Counted from the stretch's first letter, positions 26,739 through 35,627 are shown. The stretch is DNA of 64,000 bases from Nonomuraea sp. NEAU-A123 (GCF_018603905.1 NZ_JAHFZZ010000013.1:270051-334050), one strand, 5' to 3'. Notes: generated from the letters alone by a model not told the origin. A program made the numbers and translations.

Positions 26739-27535
26739 CGGAAAGGACTGGAGCCATGGCCACCAGCGACCACGCCGTGCCCGACAGGGTGCGCGCCCGC
26801 ATCCTCTTCGCCGAGCTGGCCGAGCTGGGTCCCGATGAGCCGCGTCGGCAGCGCATCAGGGACGAGCTGGTCGAGCTTCACCTTCCTCTGGTCGAATACC
26901 TGGCCCGCCGCTTCCGCAACCGCGGCGAGTGGCTCGACGACCTCACGCAGGTCGCCACCATCGGGCTGATCAAGTCGATCGACCGCTTCGACCTCAACCG
27001 CGGCGTGGAGTTCTCCACCTACGCCACGCCCACGATCGTCGGCGAGATCAAGCGCCACTTCCGTGACAAGGGCTGGGCGGTGCGCGTGCCGCGCCGCCTG
27101 CAGGAGCTCAAGCTGTCGCTGACCAAGGCGATCAGCGAGCTGTCGCAGCGCGAGGGCCGGGCGCCGACCGTCGCGGAGCTGGCCGCCTACTTGAAGATGA
27201 CCGAGGAGGAGGTGCTCGAGGGCCTGGAGTCGGCCAACGCCTACTCCACCGTGTCCCTCGACGCGCCGGACTCCGGCGACGACGACGCGCCCGCCGTGTC
27301 CGACTCGCTGGGCATCGTGGACGAGTCGCTCGAAGGCGTCGAATACCGCGAGTCGCTCAAGCCACTGCTCGAACGGCTGCCGCCCCGTGAGAAGCGCATC
27401 CTGCTGCTGCGGTTCTTCGGCAACATGACCCAGTCGCAGATCGCCACCGAGCTGGGCATCTCGCAGATGCACGTGTCACGGCTGCTCGCCCGCACGCTGG
27501 CCCAACTACGCGAGGGCCTGACTGCGGACGACTGA
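26735..27535 (+). CDS. RNA polymerase sigma factor, SigB/SigF family
   Basis: 266 residues if the overlapping GTG at 26735 is used. ATG 26756, with AAAGGA 8 bases upstream, would give 259. Region 2 (LVEYLARRFRNRGEWLDDLTQVATIGLIKSIDRFD, VEFSTYATPTIVGEIKRHFRDKGWAVRVPRRLQEL), region 3 (APTVAELAAYLKMTEEEVLE) and region 4 (LPPREKRILLLRFFGNMTQSQIATELGISQMHVSRLLARTL) are complete. Group 3 sigma factor of the stress/development type, paired with the anti-sigma factor upstream. Confidence 0.94.
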   Translation: MTERTGAMATSDHAVPDRVRARILFAELAELGPDEPRRQRIRDELVELHLPLVEYLARRFRNRGEWLDDLTQVATIGLIKSIDRFDLNRGVEFSTYATPTIVGEIKRHFRDKGWAVRVPRRLQELKLSLTKAISELSQREGRAPTVAELAAYLKMTEEEVLEGLESANAYSTVSLDAPDSGDDDAPAVSDSLGIVDESLEGVEYRESLKPLLERLPPREKRILLLRFFGNMTQSQIATELGISQMHVSRLLARTLAQLREGLTADD

Positions 27536-27546
27536 CCTCTGGACGA

Positions 27547-27939
27547 TCAACCCTGCTGAGAGTCCTCGCCGTACAGGGCGTGGGTGGTGGGGGGCGCGAG
27601 CAACGTGCCGAGGCCGGCGACGGCCACCACGATCAACGGGATCCCATAGAGCGGCTCGTCCGACTGGACGAGCGTGATCGCGACAGGGAGCACGAAGATC
27701 TGGGCCAGCACGCTGGGCGATCTCCCCCATCGCTCCATCTTGAACAGGCCGCCCCAGGCCACCCAGAGCAGTCCGGCGCCGATCAGCACCCCGAACACCG
27801 CCTCGGCCAGCGCGCTGGTGAGGTCCTCCGCCGAGCCGGTCAGCGTCTCCACCCCGACATAGAGGCCGAGACCGAGCGCCACCAGGCCCTCCAGGGCGAC
27901 GACAAGCGCGGCGACGAGAAGCGTCCAAGGTCGGTTCAC
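27547..27939 (-). CDS. Small integral membrane protein
   Basis: 130 residues from a GTG start, with four predicted membrane helices (PWTLLVAALVVALEGLVALG, LAEAVFGVLIGAGLLWVAWGG, LAQIFVLPVAITLV, PLIVVAVAGLGTLLA). Resembles unnamed actinobacterial membrane proteins; function unknown. The same frame continues open upstream, antisense to the lipid kinase gene, but that part has no membrane or domain character. Confidence 0.75.
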   Translation of the reverse strand: MNRPWTLLVAALVVALEGLVALGLGLYVGVETLTGSAEDLTSALAEAVFGVLIGAGLLWVAWGGLFKMERWGRSPSVLAQIFVLPVAITLVQSDEPLYGIPLIVVAVAGLGTLLAPPTTHALYGEDSQQG

Positions 27940-28029
27940 GCCCCAAACCCTATCGGGGCCCCGCGCCGCCCCCAGATTCCGACTAATAGCCGATAAGCCA
28001 GATATCGGACACCGGCTACGCTGAACGAC

Positions 28030-28995
28030 ATGCGCGCGATGCTCCTGGTCAACCCCAAGGCCACGACCACGAATGCCCGCCGGCGCGACGTGCTGATCCG
28101 CGCGCTCGGCGCCACCGTCGAGCTGACCGTGGAGCAGACCCGATACCGGGGGCACGCGGCGACGCTGGCCGGCACCGCCCGCGCCAAGGGCTACGACGTG
28201 GTGGCGGTGCTCGGCGGCGACGGGACGATCAACGAGGCAGTGAACGGCCTGCTCAACGCCGTCAACGGCGACGACCCCGCGCACCTGGACGATCCCAGCG
28301 CCGGGCGGCCCGCGCTCCTCGTCATTCCGGGGGGCAGCGCGAACGTGTTCGCCCGCGCCCTGGGCCTGCCGAACGACCCGGTCGAGGCCACGGGCGCGGT
28401 GCTGGAGGCGCTGCGCGACGGCCGCCGCAGGACCGTGGGGTTGGGGCAGGCCCTGTGGGACGACGAGAGCCGATATTTCACCTTCTGCTCGGGGATGGGG
28501 TACGACGCCGAAGTCGTCCGGGCGGTCGAGGGGCTCCGCGGCTCGGGCAGGAAGGCGACGCCGACGCGTTATGTGAACACCGCGTTGCGCCACTACCTCG
28601 CCACCGACAAGCACCACCCGGCGATGACGCTGACCGGCCCCGGCATCCCCACCGCCAGAGGCGTCTATATGGCGATCATCTCCAACACCTCGCCGTGGAC
28701 CTACATCGGCACCCGGCCGGTCAGCCCCACGCCTTGGGCCGGCTTCGAAACCGGGCTCGACCTGCTGGGGCTCCAGCGGATGAGCCTGATCTCGATGCTC
28801 CCCATCATCCGGCAGATCCTCACGGAGCGTGACACCCTTCCGTCGGGCCGGCACCTCGTCCAACTGCACGACGAGTCCGAGTTCACGCTCACCGCGGACC
28901 GCCCGGTGGCCTTCCAACTGGACGGCGACTACCTGGGAGAACGGGAATCGGTAACATTCCGATCTATCCCGAACGCGTTACAAGTTCTGGTCTAG
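28030..28995 (+). CDS. Diacylglycerol kinase-like lipid kinase
   Basis: 321 residues of the DAGK_cat/YegS/BmrU family: MLLVNPKATTTNARRRDV, the ATP-site motif VVAVLGGDGTINEAVNGLL and GGSANVFARALGLP. The end (LTADRPVAFQLDGDYLGERESVTF) is the typical second domain. It phosphorylates a lipid or related alcohol at the membrane; the exact substrate is not predictable. TACGCT lies 7 bases before the ATG, so it may be leaderless. Confidence 0.92.
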   Translation: MRAMLLVNPKATTTNARRRDVLIRALGATVELTVEQTRYRGHAATLAGTARAKGYDVVAVLGGDGTINEAVNGLLNAVNGDDPAHLDDPSAGRPALLVIPGGSANVFARALGLPNDPVEATGAVLEALRDGRRRTVGLGQALWDDESRYFTFCSGMGYDAEVVRAVEGLRGSGRKATPTRYVNTALRHYLATDKHHPAMTLTGPGIPTARGVYMAIISNTSPWTYIGTRPVSPTPWAGFETGLDLLGLQRMSLISMLPIIRQILTERDTLPSGRHLVQLHDESEFTLTADRPVAFQLDGDYLGERESVTFRSIPNALQVLV

Positions 28996-29272
28996 CTGGT
29001 TACATTCGGTCATTGTGTGACGCATCCGACATCCATCCCAGCCAAAACTTCCCACCAACCCCCTTGCGTGCACTCTCCGTGGCTGACAGGCTCAACTTTG
29101 ACGTCGGAACGTAGGACCTTTAACAAGCTTTACCGGTCCGCTCCGGCGTACGGTGAGCAATCCCGGTCCCGTACAGGATCCGGGTCGTTGCTCGCGCGAG
29201 TTAGTGAAACTCTTCACAAAGTAGTAGCCGCACGGAGCCAACCTGAGGTTCCATCTACTAAGGAGTGAACGC
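28996..29272. other. whiB1 upstream region with CRP-like site
   Basis: 277 bases. AGTGA-AACTCT-TCACA at 29203-29218 matches the CRP consensus at 9 of 10 positions, 55 bases before the start codon. In Mycobacterium tuberculosis whiB1 is controlled by the CRP protein Rv3676. GTTAC at 28977 and 28999 are 22 bp apart. AAGGAG precedes the whiB1 ATG. Confidence 0.5.
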
Positions 29273-29527
29273 ATGGACTGGCGCCACAGAGCTGCCTGCC
29301 GTGACGTCGACCCCGAGCTGTTCTTCCCGATCGGCAACACCGGCCCGGCTCTCTCGCAGATCGACGAGGCCAAGCAGGTCTGCCGCTCGTGTTCGGCGGT
29401 CGATCTGTGCCTGAAGTGGGCTCTGGAGTCCGGCCAGGACGCCGGCGTCTGGGGCGGCCTGAGCGAGGACGAGCGCAGGGCCCTGAAGCGCCGCAGCGCC
29501 CGTGCCCGCGCTCGCGCCTCCGCCTGA
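29273..29527 (+). CDS. whiB1: WhiB-family regulator, WhiB1/WblE type
   Basis: 84 residues. Four cysteines for a [4Fe-4S] cluster (AACRD at Cys9, then CRSCSAVDLC), the GVWGG turn and a basic C-terminus (RRALKRRSARARARA). Sequence such as MDWRHRAAC...DPELFFPIGNTGPAL is that of WhiB1/WblE, an essential nitric-oxide-sensitive partner of the principal sigma factor in mycobacteria. Well-placed AAGGAG upstream. Confidence 0.95.
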   Translation: MDWRHRAACRDVDPELFFPIGNTGPALSQIDEAKQVCRSCSAVDLCLKWALESGQDAGVWGGLSEDERRALKRRSARARARASA

Positions 29528-29551
29528 CGAAACCGCCTGACGACCCGATCT

Positions 29552-29588
29552 CGTACGGCGGGCATAGGCCGGCCCCACACGCCGTACG
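29552..29588 (+). terminator. Possible terminator after whiB1
   Basis: A 9-bp inverted repeat CGTACGGCG (29552-29560) and CGCCGTACG (29580-29588) with a GC-rich centre, 25 bases after the stop; no T-run. Confidence 0.5.
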
Positions 29589-29672
29589 CGGCTGGGGGTC
29601 TCCAGGGATATGCCCGCGGAACCCGCACGTGACGGGCCGCCGACACGCGCGCCCCGTGGCAAGGGCACGCCG

Positions 29673-31145
29673 TCAGGCGGCCGGTAGCGGGATGGAGAGC
29701 GTCACTTCCGTGCCGCCCTCCAGACGAGGGGCGATCGCGAGCTTGCCCGAGAGTTCGCCCACCACGAGCGTGCGGACGATCTGCAGGCCCAGGCTCGTGG
29801 AGTTGTCCAGGTCGAAGCCGTCGGGCAGGCCCTGGCCGTCGTCCCAGACGGTCACGTGCAGCCTGTCCGGAGTCGGTTCCACAACCACTTGCAGGTGTTT
29901 GGGGCGGCCGTGTTGCAAGGCGTTCTGCAGGAGCTCGGTGAGGGCCATCGCCAGAGGGGTGGCGATGAGCGACGGGAGGGTTCCGAAGCTGCCTATCCGT
30001 CGCGGGGTGACCTCCGCCTCCGCCGCCGACACCTCGCCCGCCATCGCGATCACGCGGTCGGCGATGTCGTCGAAGTCGACGAACTCCTCCGGCGCGTGAG
30101 AGAGCGTCTCGTGCACGATCGCGATCGAGCCGACCCGCCGAACCGCCTCCTCCAGCGCCTCCCGCCCTTCGGGCACGCGCAGGCGCCGCGCCTGGAGCCG
30201 GAGCAGGGCCGCCACCGTCTGCAGGTTGTTCTTGACCCGGTGGTGGATCTCGCGGATCGTCGCGTCCTTGGTCATCAGCTCGCGTTCGCGGCGGCGCAGC
30301 TCGGTGACGTCGCGGATGAGCACCAGCGCCCCGATGCGGCCACCGCCGACGATCAGCGGGATCGCCCGGAGCTGCACGATCGTCCCGCCGGACTCGACCT
30401 CGGTCTCCTTGGCCGCCCGCCCGCTGGCCACGATCATCAGGTCCTCGTTGATCGGTTCGTCGGAGTAGCAGAGCGTGGCGGTCACCCGGCCCAGCTCGGC
30501 CCCGACCAGATCCGCGTGCAGCCCGAGCCGCCGGTAGGCCGACAGGGCGTTCGGCGACGCGTACGTGACGCGGCCCGCCCGGTCGAGCCGCAGCAGGCCG
30601 TCACCGACCCGCGGGGAACGCACCAGGATCGGCTCCTCGCCGGAGAACGGGAAGCGCCCCTCTGCCACCATCTGGGCCAGGTCGGAGGCGCTCTGCAGGT
30701 AGGTCAGCTCCAGGCGCGAGGGGGTGCGTGCCGAGGACAGGTTCGTGGAGCGCTGGATCACCGCGAGGAAGCGGGCCTCACCGACCGGGACCGCCCGCCG
30801 TACGGGGATGGTCTCCTCGCGGACGGGCACGCCCGTCGACCAGTCGGGGTCGCCCTCGCGGCAGATGCGCCGCTCGTTCCACGCTGTGTCGATCAGGTAG
30901 CGCTCGCCCTTGGCCGCGACGGTGCCGACAATGTCGTCGTGGTAGACGGTGGGCCCGGTGGTCGGGCGCATCTGCGCGATCGCGATCCAGCCGCCGCCCT
31001 CGCCCTGGAGCGGCGCCCACAGGATGAGGTCGGCGAACGACAGGTCGGCCAGCAACTGCCAGTCGGAGACCAGCGAGTGCAGCCAGTCGAGGTCCGCCGC
31101 GTCGAGAGCGGTGTGGCGGACGACGAGGTCGCTGAGAGTCGGCAC
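29673..31145 (-). CDS. pdtaS: PdtaS-like sensor histidine kinase
   Basis: 490 residues from GTG 31145. It has the N-terminal GAF-like domain (TLSDLVVRHTALDAADLDWLHSLVSDWQLLADLSFADLILW), a PAS region (LLRLDRAGRVTYASPNALSAYRRLGL), the HisKA_2 phosphoacceptor EIHHRVKNNLQTVAALLRLQARR and an HATPase end (LTELLQNALQHG, VWDDGQGLPDGF). This matches PdtaS of the PdtaS/PdtaR system, whose partner is an ANTAR RNA-binding regulator, not encoded here. The start follows family usage; an upstream ATG at 31244 would add 33 unlikely residues. No ribosome-binding site, so probably leaderless. Confidence 0.9.
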   Translation of the reverse strand: MPTLSDLVVRHTALDAADLDWLHSLVSDWQLLADLSFADLILWAPLQGEGGGWIAIAQMRPTTGPTVYHDDIVGTVAAKGERYLIDTAWNERRICREGDPDWSTGVPVREETIPVRRAVPVGEARFLAVIQRSTNLSSARTPSRLELTYLQSASDLAQMVAEGRFPFSGEEPILVRSPRVGDGLLRLDRAGRVTYASPNALSAYRRLGLHADLVGAELGRVTATLCYSDEPINEDLMIVASGRAAKETEVESGGTIVQLRAIPLIVGGGRIGALVLIRDVTELRRRERELMTKDATIREIHHRVKNNLQTVAALLRLQARRLRVPEGREALEEAVRRVGSIAIVHETLSHAPEEFVDFDDIADRVIAMAGEVSAAEAEVTPRRIGSFGTLPSLIATPLAMALTELLQNALQHGRPKHLQVVVEPTPDRLHVTVWDDGQGLPDGFDLDNSTSLGLQIVRTLVVGELSGKLAIAPRLEGGTEVTLSIPLPAA

Positions 31146-31289
31146 GAGTGCATCATGCGTGGTTTCCCGCGGAACAACCAAACCGGCGCCCCGCCCCGCG
31201 CCGGCCGCCGGCTTACCCGGCGGACCTCGAACGCCGATGAACACGGGCGTGTCATCGTGCGATCAACCGGCGATTTTCGGGAATCTCAC

Positions 31290-31622
31290 ATGGTGATAAC
31301 CGTCACACCGTCCCGCTCACCCGACCCGCAGGGCGGGACCGTGCTGAGCGCTGCGGAGGTGATCGACACGTTGCTCATCTTTGGGCCGACCTCGGTTGCG
31401 GCCTCGGTTGCGGCCACGCCTGCCGCTGTGTATATCCTTCACAATCAACCTGAGCTGCCCGAACCGGCATGTATCACGGCGGGCGAGCCCGGTCTGACGA
31501 CGAGCGAGCCCGTACCCGTGTCGTGCCGGTGGTTGACCGCTCGGGCCAATCTGAGTTCCGATGATCTCGCGGTGATCAGACACGCCCTCACCGCCGTGGC
31601 AGAAGTGAAGGTGAGAGCGTGA
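31290..31622 (+). CDS. Hypothetical protein coupled to the DasR-like gene
   Basis: 110 residues (MVITVTPSRSPDPQGG... AEVKVRA). The stop overlaps the next GTG start by 4 bases, so it is translationally coupled to the GntR regulator. No signal peptide, one moderately hydrophobic stretch (VIDTLLIFGPTSVAASVAAT), two cysteines. I recognise no family. The coupling is the main evidence that it is a real gene; the frame is open for a long way upstream, antisense to the kinase. Confidence 0.55.
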   Translation: MVITVTPSRSPDPQGGTVLSAAEVIDTLLIFGPTSVAASVAATPAAVYILHNQPELPEPACITAGEPGLTTSEPVPVSCRWLTARANLSSDDLAVIRHALTAVAEVKVRA

Positions 31623-32338
31623 CGGACGACGGCCCTCGCGTACCGAAGTACTACGACGTGAAACGGAGCCTGCTCGAGCTCACCAAGAGCCTGTCCGCCG
31701 GTACGGCGCTGCCTCCTGAGCGGACGCTGGCCGTACGCTTCGAGACCTCGCGCACCACGGTCCGTCAGGCGCTGACCGAGCTGGTCGTCGAGGGGCGGCT
31801 GCTGCGCATCCAGGGCAAGGGCACGTTCGTCGCCCAGCCGAAGGTGGCGCAGGTGCTGCAGTTGACGTCGTACATCGGCGATCTGCGCACGGCCGGCCTG
31901 GAGCCCGACACCAAGATCCTGGAGATCGGCTACATCACCGCCGACGAGCCGCTCGCCCGGCGGCTGGCCATCAACCCCGGCGGGCGCGTCCTGCGCATCC
32001 ACCGCCTGCGCCTGGCCAACGGAGAGCCGGTCTCGATAGACACCACCCACCTGTCGGCCCGCCGCTTCCCCCGGCTGCGGCGCGAGCTGGAGGTGCACGC
32101 GTCGCTGTACGAAACGCTGCACAACGCCTACAACGTGCGGCTCACCGACGCCGAGGAGATCATCGAGACCGTCCTGGCCACCCCGTACGACGCCAAGGCC
32201 CTGGGCGTGGACGTGGGCCTGCCGATGCTGCTCCTGACCCGGCACGCCTTCGACGCCGACGGGAACCCGGTCGAGTGGGCGCAGTCGCTCTATCGCGGTG
32301 ATCGCTACAAGTTCGTCACCCGCCTCCGCCGCCCGTGA
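31619..32338 (+). CDS. dasR: DasR-like GntR/HutC-family regulator
   Basis: 239 residues: GntR winged helix (ALPPERTLAVRFETSRTTVRQALTELVVEGRLLRIQGKGTFVA) followed by a UTRA effector domain (VLQLTSYIGDLRTAGLEPDTKILEIGYI, EPVSIDTTHLSARRFPRLRRELE, DVGLPMLLLTRHAFDADGNPVEW). Blocks such as QLTSY.GDLR, YITADEPLA and GDRYKFVTRLRRP closely resemble DasR, the amino-sugar-responsive regulator of N-acetylglucosamine use and antibiotic onset in streptomycetes. No full dre palindrome was found next to it. Symbol is by resemblance. Confidence 0.85.
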   Translation: MTDDGPRVPKYYDVKRSLLELTKSLSAGTALPPERTLAVRFETSRTTVRQALTELVVEGRLLRIQGKGTFVAQPKVAQVLQLTSYIGDLRTAGLEPDTKILEIGYITADEPLARRLAINPGGRVLRIHRLRLANGEPVSIDTTHLSARRFPRLRRELEVHASLYETLHNAYNVRLTDAEEIIETVLATPYDAKALGVDVGLPMLLLTRHAFDADGNPVEWAQSLYRGDRYKFVTRLRRP

Positions 32339-32528
32339 CCCCTTCCTAGCAGGCGGCTTCCGGCGAGTCGCAGAGCTTTGCCGTCATCGTGGATCGGCGC
32401 CTTGCTGCCAGCCGTTGCGCCAGGCCGGGGAAGATGCCCAAACGTGGCTCAAGCAACATCATGTCCGGGAACAATCAGCCCCAGATCTCTACGGATACGC
32501 CACGAGCGCCACCAGCGAGGAGCAGGGC

Positions 32529-35336
32529 TTGGCTGATGCGACTTTCAAAATCTTGGGCCCGGTGCAGGTGTCCTGGTCAGACGGTCGGCAGGCTCATCTG
32601 AGCGGTAAGCAGCGAGCCGTGCTCGCCAGCCTGCTTCTCAACGTCAACACGCTGGTTTCCCGGGAACGGTTGGTGGCGGCGCTGTGGGAGACCCCTCCTC
32701 TCTCGGCTGTCGCCAACCTTCAGACCCATATCGCGCAACTCCGAAAGGCGCTGCCGCCCGGCACGTGGCTTGTCACCAAGGAAGCGGGATACCTCTTCGA
32801 GGCACGCACCGAAGAGGTGGATCTCCTGACGTTCGAGCAGGCTGTACGGCTGGCGCGGGACGAGGCTGGGGAGGGCCACCTCCGCACTGCCGTCCGCCAG
32901 TACGAGAGAGCTCTGTCGATGTGGCAGGGAAAACCAGCCGAAGACACGGAGCTCGCCGGCCCCATGCTCGCCCGCGTGACCGAGTTGGAAGAGCGGCTGG
33001 CCGCAGTGCGACTGGACTGGGCCGAGGCGAAGCTCGCCCTGGGCCTGCCGACGGAGGTGGTAGAAGACCTCCGTCTTTTCGTTGCCGAGCAGCCGCTGCG
33101 CGAGCGCGCCTGGCAGTTGCTCATGCTCGCGCATTCACGAGCGGGGCAGCGTGACAAAGCACTCGAGGCCTTCCGGCATGCCCGGTCGGTGCTCGTCGAG
33201 GAGTTGGGCGTCGAACCCGGCGAGAAACTGCGACAGCTCCAGGCCGCTATCCTGTCTGACACCATGCCTGCGACCGAGCCCGCACCGTGGAAGCGTCTGT
33301 TCCAACTTCCTTCGGACGTCGAATACTTCAGTGGCCGGGAAGCCGAGCTGGCCACGCTGGACGGGCTTGTTTCCTTCGCCGGCGAAAAGCCGCACACGGC
33401 CACGACGTGCGTGATCAGCGGCACAGGTGGGGTCGGAAAGACCTCACTCGCCGTGCGCTGGGCCCACAATGTACGCGACCGCTTTCCCGATGGTCAGCTT
33501 TACGTGGATCTCCAGGGGTTCAGTCCCGCCACCACGCCCATGCCACCGGACCAGGCGGTGAGGATCCTGCTGGGATTCCTCCAGGCGCCACACAGCCCGA
33601 TACCCACCACCTTCGAAGAGCAGATCGCTCTCTATCGGAACTTGCTGGCCGGTAAGCGGGTGCTCGTCCTCCTGGACAACGCCCGAGAGCCGGATCAGGT
33701 CCGCTCCCTGCTGCCCCCACCCTCAGAGAGCCTCACCCTGGTGACCGGCAGAACCGCCCTCACCGGTCTCATCGCGGCGGACGGTGCCCATCTGCTGCGG
33801 TTGGCGCCGCTCTCCGACGCCCAGGCCGGTGAGCTGCTGAACCGCCGCCTGGGTCAAGAGCGGATAGCGGCCGAGCCCGAGGCGGTCGACGACATCATCA
33901 GGATATGTGCCGGGCTGCCGCTCGCCCTGGGCATCGTCGCCGCACGAGCCATCTTCAACGCCGACCTTCCCCTCGCAGCTGTGGCCGAAGAGCTCCAAGA
34001 GGAGACCACCCGACTGGACGCTCTACAGACCGAAGAGCTCAGCACCGACCTCCGGGAAGCTTTCGGCTCCTCCTATCACGTGCTGGCACCTCAGGCAGCC
34101 GAGACCTTCGCCCATCTGGGGCTGGCAACCGGCCCGGACATCAGCCTGCCGGCCGCCGCCAACCTCATCGGCCGGTCCGTTCCGCACACCCGCGCTGTGC
34201 TCCGCACCCTGGAAACCGCCCATCTGCTGCATCAACACCTCCCCGGTCGTTATCGGATGCACGATCTCGTCCGCCTCTACGCCATGGAACGAGCGGTCCT
34301 CGACCTGAGCGAGGACGACCGTGACGCCGCCGTGCGTCGCCTGGTCGGCTTCTTCCTGCAGACCTCGCACGCGGCCGACCGACTGCTGGCCCCCCACCGG
34401 CGCGGCGCCATCGACCTGCTCGATCCGGCTCCAGGTCACCTCCCGCTTCCCTTGGCCGACACGGCGTCGGCACAGGCATGGTTCAGAGCCGAGCACCCCT
34501 GCCTGCTCGCCGCTCAGCAACTGGCCATCAAGCATGATCTTCGCGCTCATGCATGGCAACTGGCCTGGACGCTCAACACCTTCCACTTACGGCACAGTCT
34601 CTTCCAGAACTGCGTCTCGACATGGCGGCTGGCGTCGAGCGCCGCCGAACAACTCCAAGACTCGGCCGTCCACGCCTTGGTCCACCAGATGCTCGGTCGC
34701 GCCCACGCCCTGGCGGGGGGCCACGCGGAATCTCTGTCCCACTTCGCCGAAGCCCTGGATTTGTACGAGCGATCCGGAGACATCGCGAGCCAAGCGCATG
34801 TACGCCATTCACTCGGGATAGCCTGGTGCGACCAAAATGATCACGAACAGGCGCTGCACCATCTGGAACACGCGCTGCGACTGTACAAGGTCATCGACGA
34901 CGACGCGGCGGAAGCCAACGCGCTCAATTCCCTGGGCTGGAACCAAGCGCTGCTCACCGATTTCGGCAAGGGCCGGGCGAATTGCGAGCGAGCCCTGGCC
35001 CTGCTCCGCCGGCATGGCGATCGGATAGGCGAGGCGGCGGCTCTCGACAGCCTCGGCTATATCGCCCACAACACCGGTCATCACGCCCAGGCTCTCGACT
35101 TCTATCACCACGCCTTGATGTTGCAGCGCGAGAACGGCAATGCCCGCCAAGAGGCCGAGACCTGCTTATGCGTAGGCGACGCCTACCACGCCCTCGGCCG
35201 GCCCGCCGAAGCCATCCGAGCCTGGAACCGGGCGCTCGCGATCTATGAAGACCAGAACCGCACCGCAGAAATAGAGCACGTACGGACAAGGCTCGATACC
35301 ACGGTCACCGAATTCGGGCACGTCACCTCAGACTGA
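32529..35336 (+). CDS. AfsR/SARP-type regulator with NB-ARC and TPR domains
   Basis: About 935 residues from a TTG with GAGGAG upstream; the frame is open further 5', so the start is uncertain. Order: OmpR-like winged helix (FKILGPVQVSWSDGRQAHLSGKQRAVL), bacterial transcriptional activator domain to about residue 245, NB-ARC ATPase with Walker A SGTGGVGKTS (about 298-307) and RVLVLLDNA, then TPRs (ALHHLEHALRLYK, ALDFYHHALMLQ). Typical large SARP of the AfsR class, activating secondary metabolism. Base composition is visibly less GC-rich than its neighbours. No biosynthetic cluster lies beside it; the attenuated MFS gene follows. Confidence 0.88.
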   Translation: MADATFKILGPVQVSWSDGRQAHLSGKQRAVLASLLLNVNTLVSRERLVAALWETPPLSAVANLQTHIAQLRKALPPGTWLVTKEAGYLFEARTEEVDLLTFEQAVRLARDEAGEGHLRTAVRQYERALSMWQGKPAEDTELAGPMLARVTELEERLAAVRLDWAEAKLALGLPTEVVEDLRLFVAEQPLRERAWQLLMLAHSRAGQRDKALEAFRHARSVLVEELGVEPGEKLRQLQAAILSDTMPATEPAPWKRLFQLPSDVEYFSGREAELATLDGLVSFAGEKPHTATTCVISGTGGVGKTSLAVRWAHNVRDRFPDGQLYVDLQGFSPATTPMPPDQAVRILLGFLQAPHSPIPTTFEEQIALYRNLLAGKRVLVLLDNAREPDQVRSLLPPPSESLTLVTGRTALTGLIAADGAHLLRLAPLSDAQAGELLNRRLGQERIAAEPEAVDDIIRICAGLPLALGIVAARAIFNADLPLAAVAEELQEETTRLDALQTEELSTDLREAFGSSYHVLAPQAAETFAHLGLATGPDISLPAAANLIGRSVPHTRAVLRTLETAHLLHQHLPGRYRMHDLVRLYAMERAVLDLSEDDRDAAVRRLVGFFLQTSHAADRLLAPHRRGAIDLLDPAPGHLPLPLADTASAQAWFRAEHPCLLAAQQLAIKHDLRAHAWQLAWTLNTFHLRHSLFQNCVSTWRLASSAAEQLQDSAVHALVHQMLGRAHALAGGHAESLSHFAEALDLYERSGDIASQAHVRHSLGIAWCDQNDHEQALHHLEHALRLYKVIDDDAAEANALNSLGWNQALLTDFGKGRANCERALALLRRHGDRIGEAAALDSLGYIAHNTGHHAQALDFYHHALMLQRENGNARQEAETCLCVGDAYHALGRPAEAIRAWNRALAIYEDQNRTAEIEHVRTRLDTTVTEFGHVTSD

Positions 35337-35472
35337 GGTCTCGAGACTATGCGCCCATGGAAACGGGCCGGTCTATTCAGCGCCATTATGGCGGGTATGT
35401 GGCGCCTCCGTGAATAATGTTTCGTGCGCTTTCACGGTCAATCGTGCAAGGGCAGGTCCGTAAAAACAGCGG

Positions 35473-35500
35473 TTGGCGCCGACCGCCAGCATGCTGTAGT
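35473..35500 (+). promoter_or_regulatory. Candidate promoter of the MFS leader, with AT-rich element
   Basis: TTGGCG (35473-35478) and TGTAGT (35495-35500) with a 16-base spacer; AAAAA sits at 35462-35466 just upstream of GGTTGG. An AT-rich tract a few bases before the -35 box is characteristic of WhiB7/WblC-dependent promoters; the similarity is suggestive only. Confidence 0.35.
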
Positions 35501-35518
35501 GCCGAAAGGAGGCGCCCG

Positions 35519-35548
35519 ATGACTCGCAAGGACAGCAGCTGGTCTTAA
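35519..35548 (+). CDS. Nine-residue leader peptide upstream of the MFS gene
   Basis: MTRKDSSWS followed by TAA. AAAGGAGG lies 6 bases before the ATG, a near-perfect ribosome-binding site, stronger than that of most genes here. The stop is 16 bases before a perfect intrinsic terminator, itself 23 bases before the MFS start. This is the layout of a ribosome-controlled attenuator: slow or stalled translation of the peptide would favour read-through. Peptide and placement are directly seen; the mechanism is inferred. Confidence 0.7.
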   Translation: MTRKDSSWS

Positions 35549-35564
35549 GCACGGATGAGAAAAC

Positions 35565-35604
35565 AGCGGCCGGCCCGCGACTCTCCTCGGGCCGGCCGCT
35601 TTTT
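35565..35604 (+). terminator. Attenuator terminator before the MFS gene
   Basis: A perfect 13-bp stem (AGCGGCCGGCCCG at 35565-35577 with its complement at 35588-35600), a 10-base loop and a five-T run. AAAACAGCGG occurs both at the left arm and at 35463-35472, and CGGGCCGG at 35364-35371 is complementary to part of the left arm, so alternative pairings exist. Confidence 0.88.
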
Positions 35605-35627
35605 ATGGAGCACACCACGGAGAATGG

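Noticed and set aside
28984..28999. DasR (dre)-like TGGTCTAG at the end of the lipid kinase gene
   Set aside because: Only one half of the palindrome matches; the second half reads CTGG instead of ACCA.
29011..29031. TGTGA-CGCATC-CGACA upstream of whiB1 as a second CRP site
   Set aside because: The second half-site matches poorly; the site at 29203 is better.
35337..35518. A further small gene between the AfsR-type gene and the leader peptide
   Set aside because: No frame with a ribosome-binding site and reasonable length; only the repeat and promoter elements listed.
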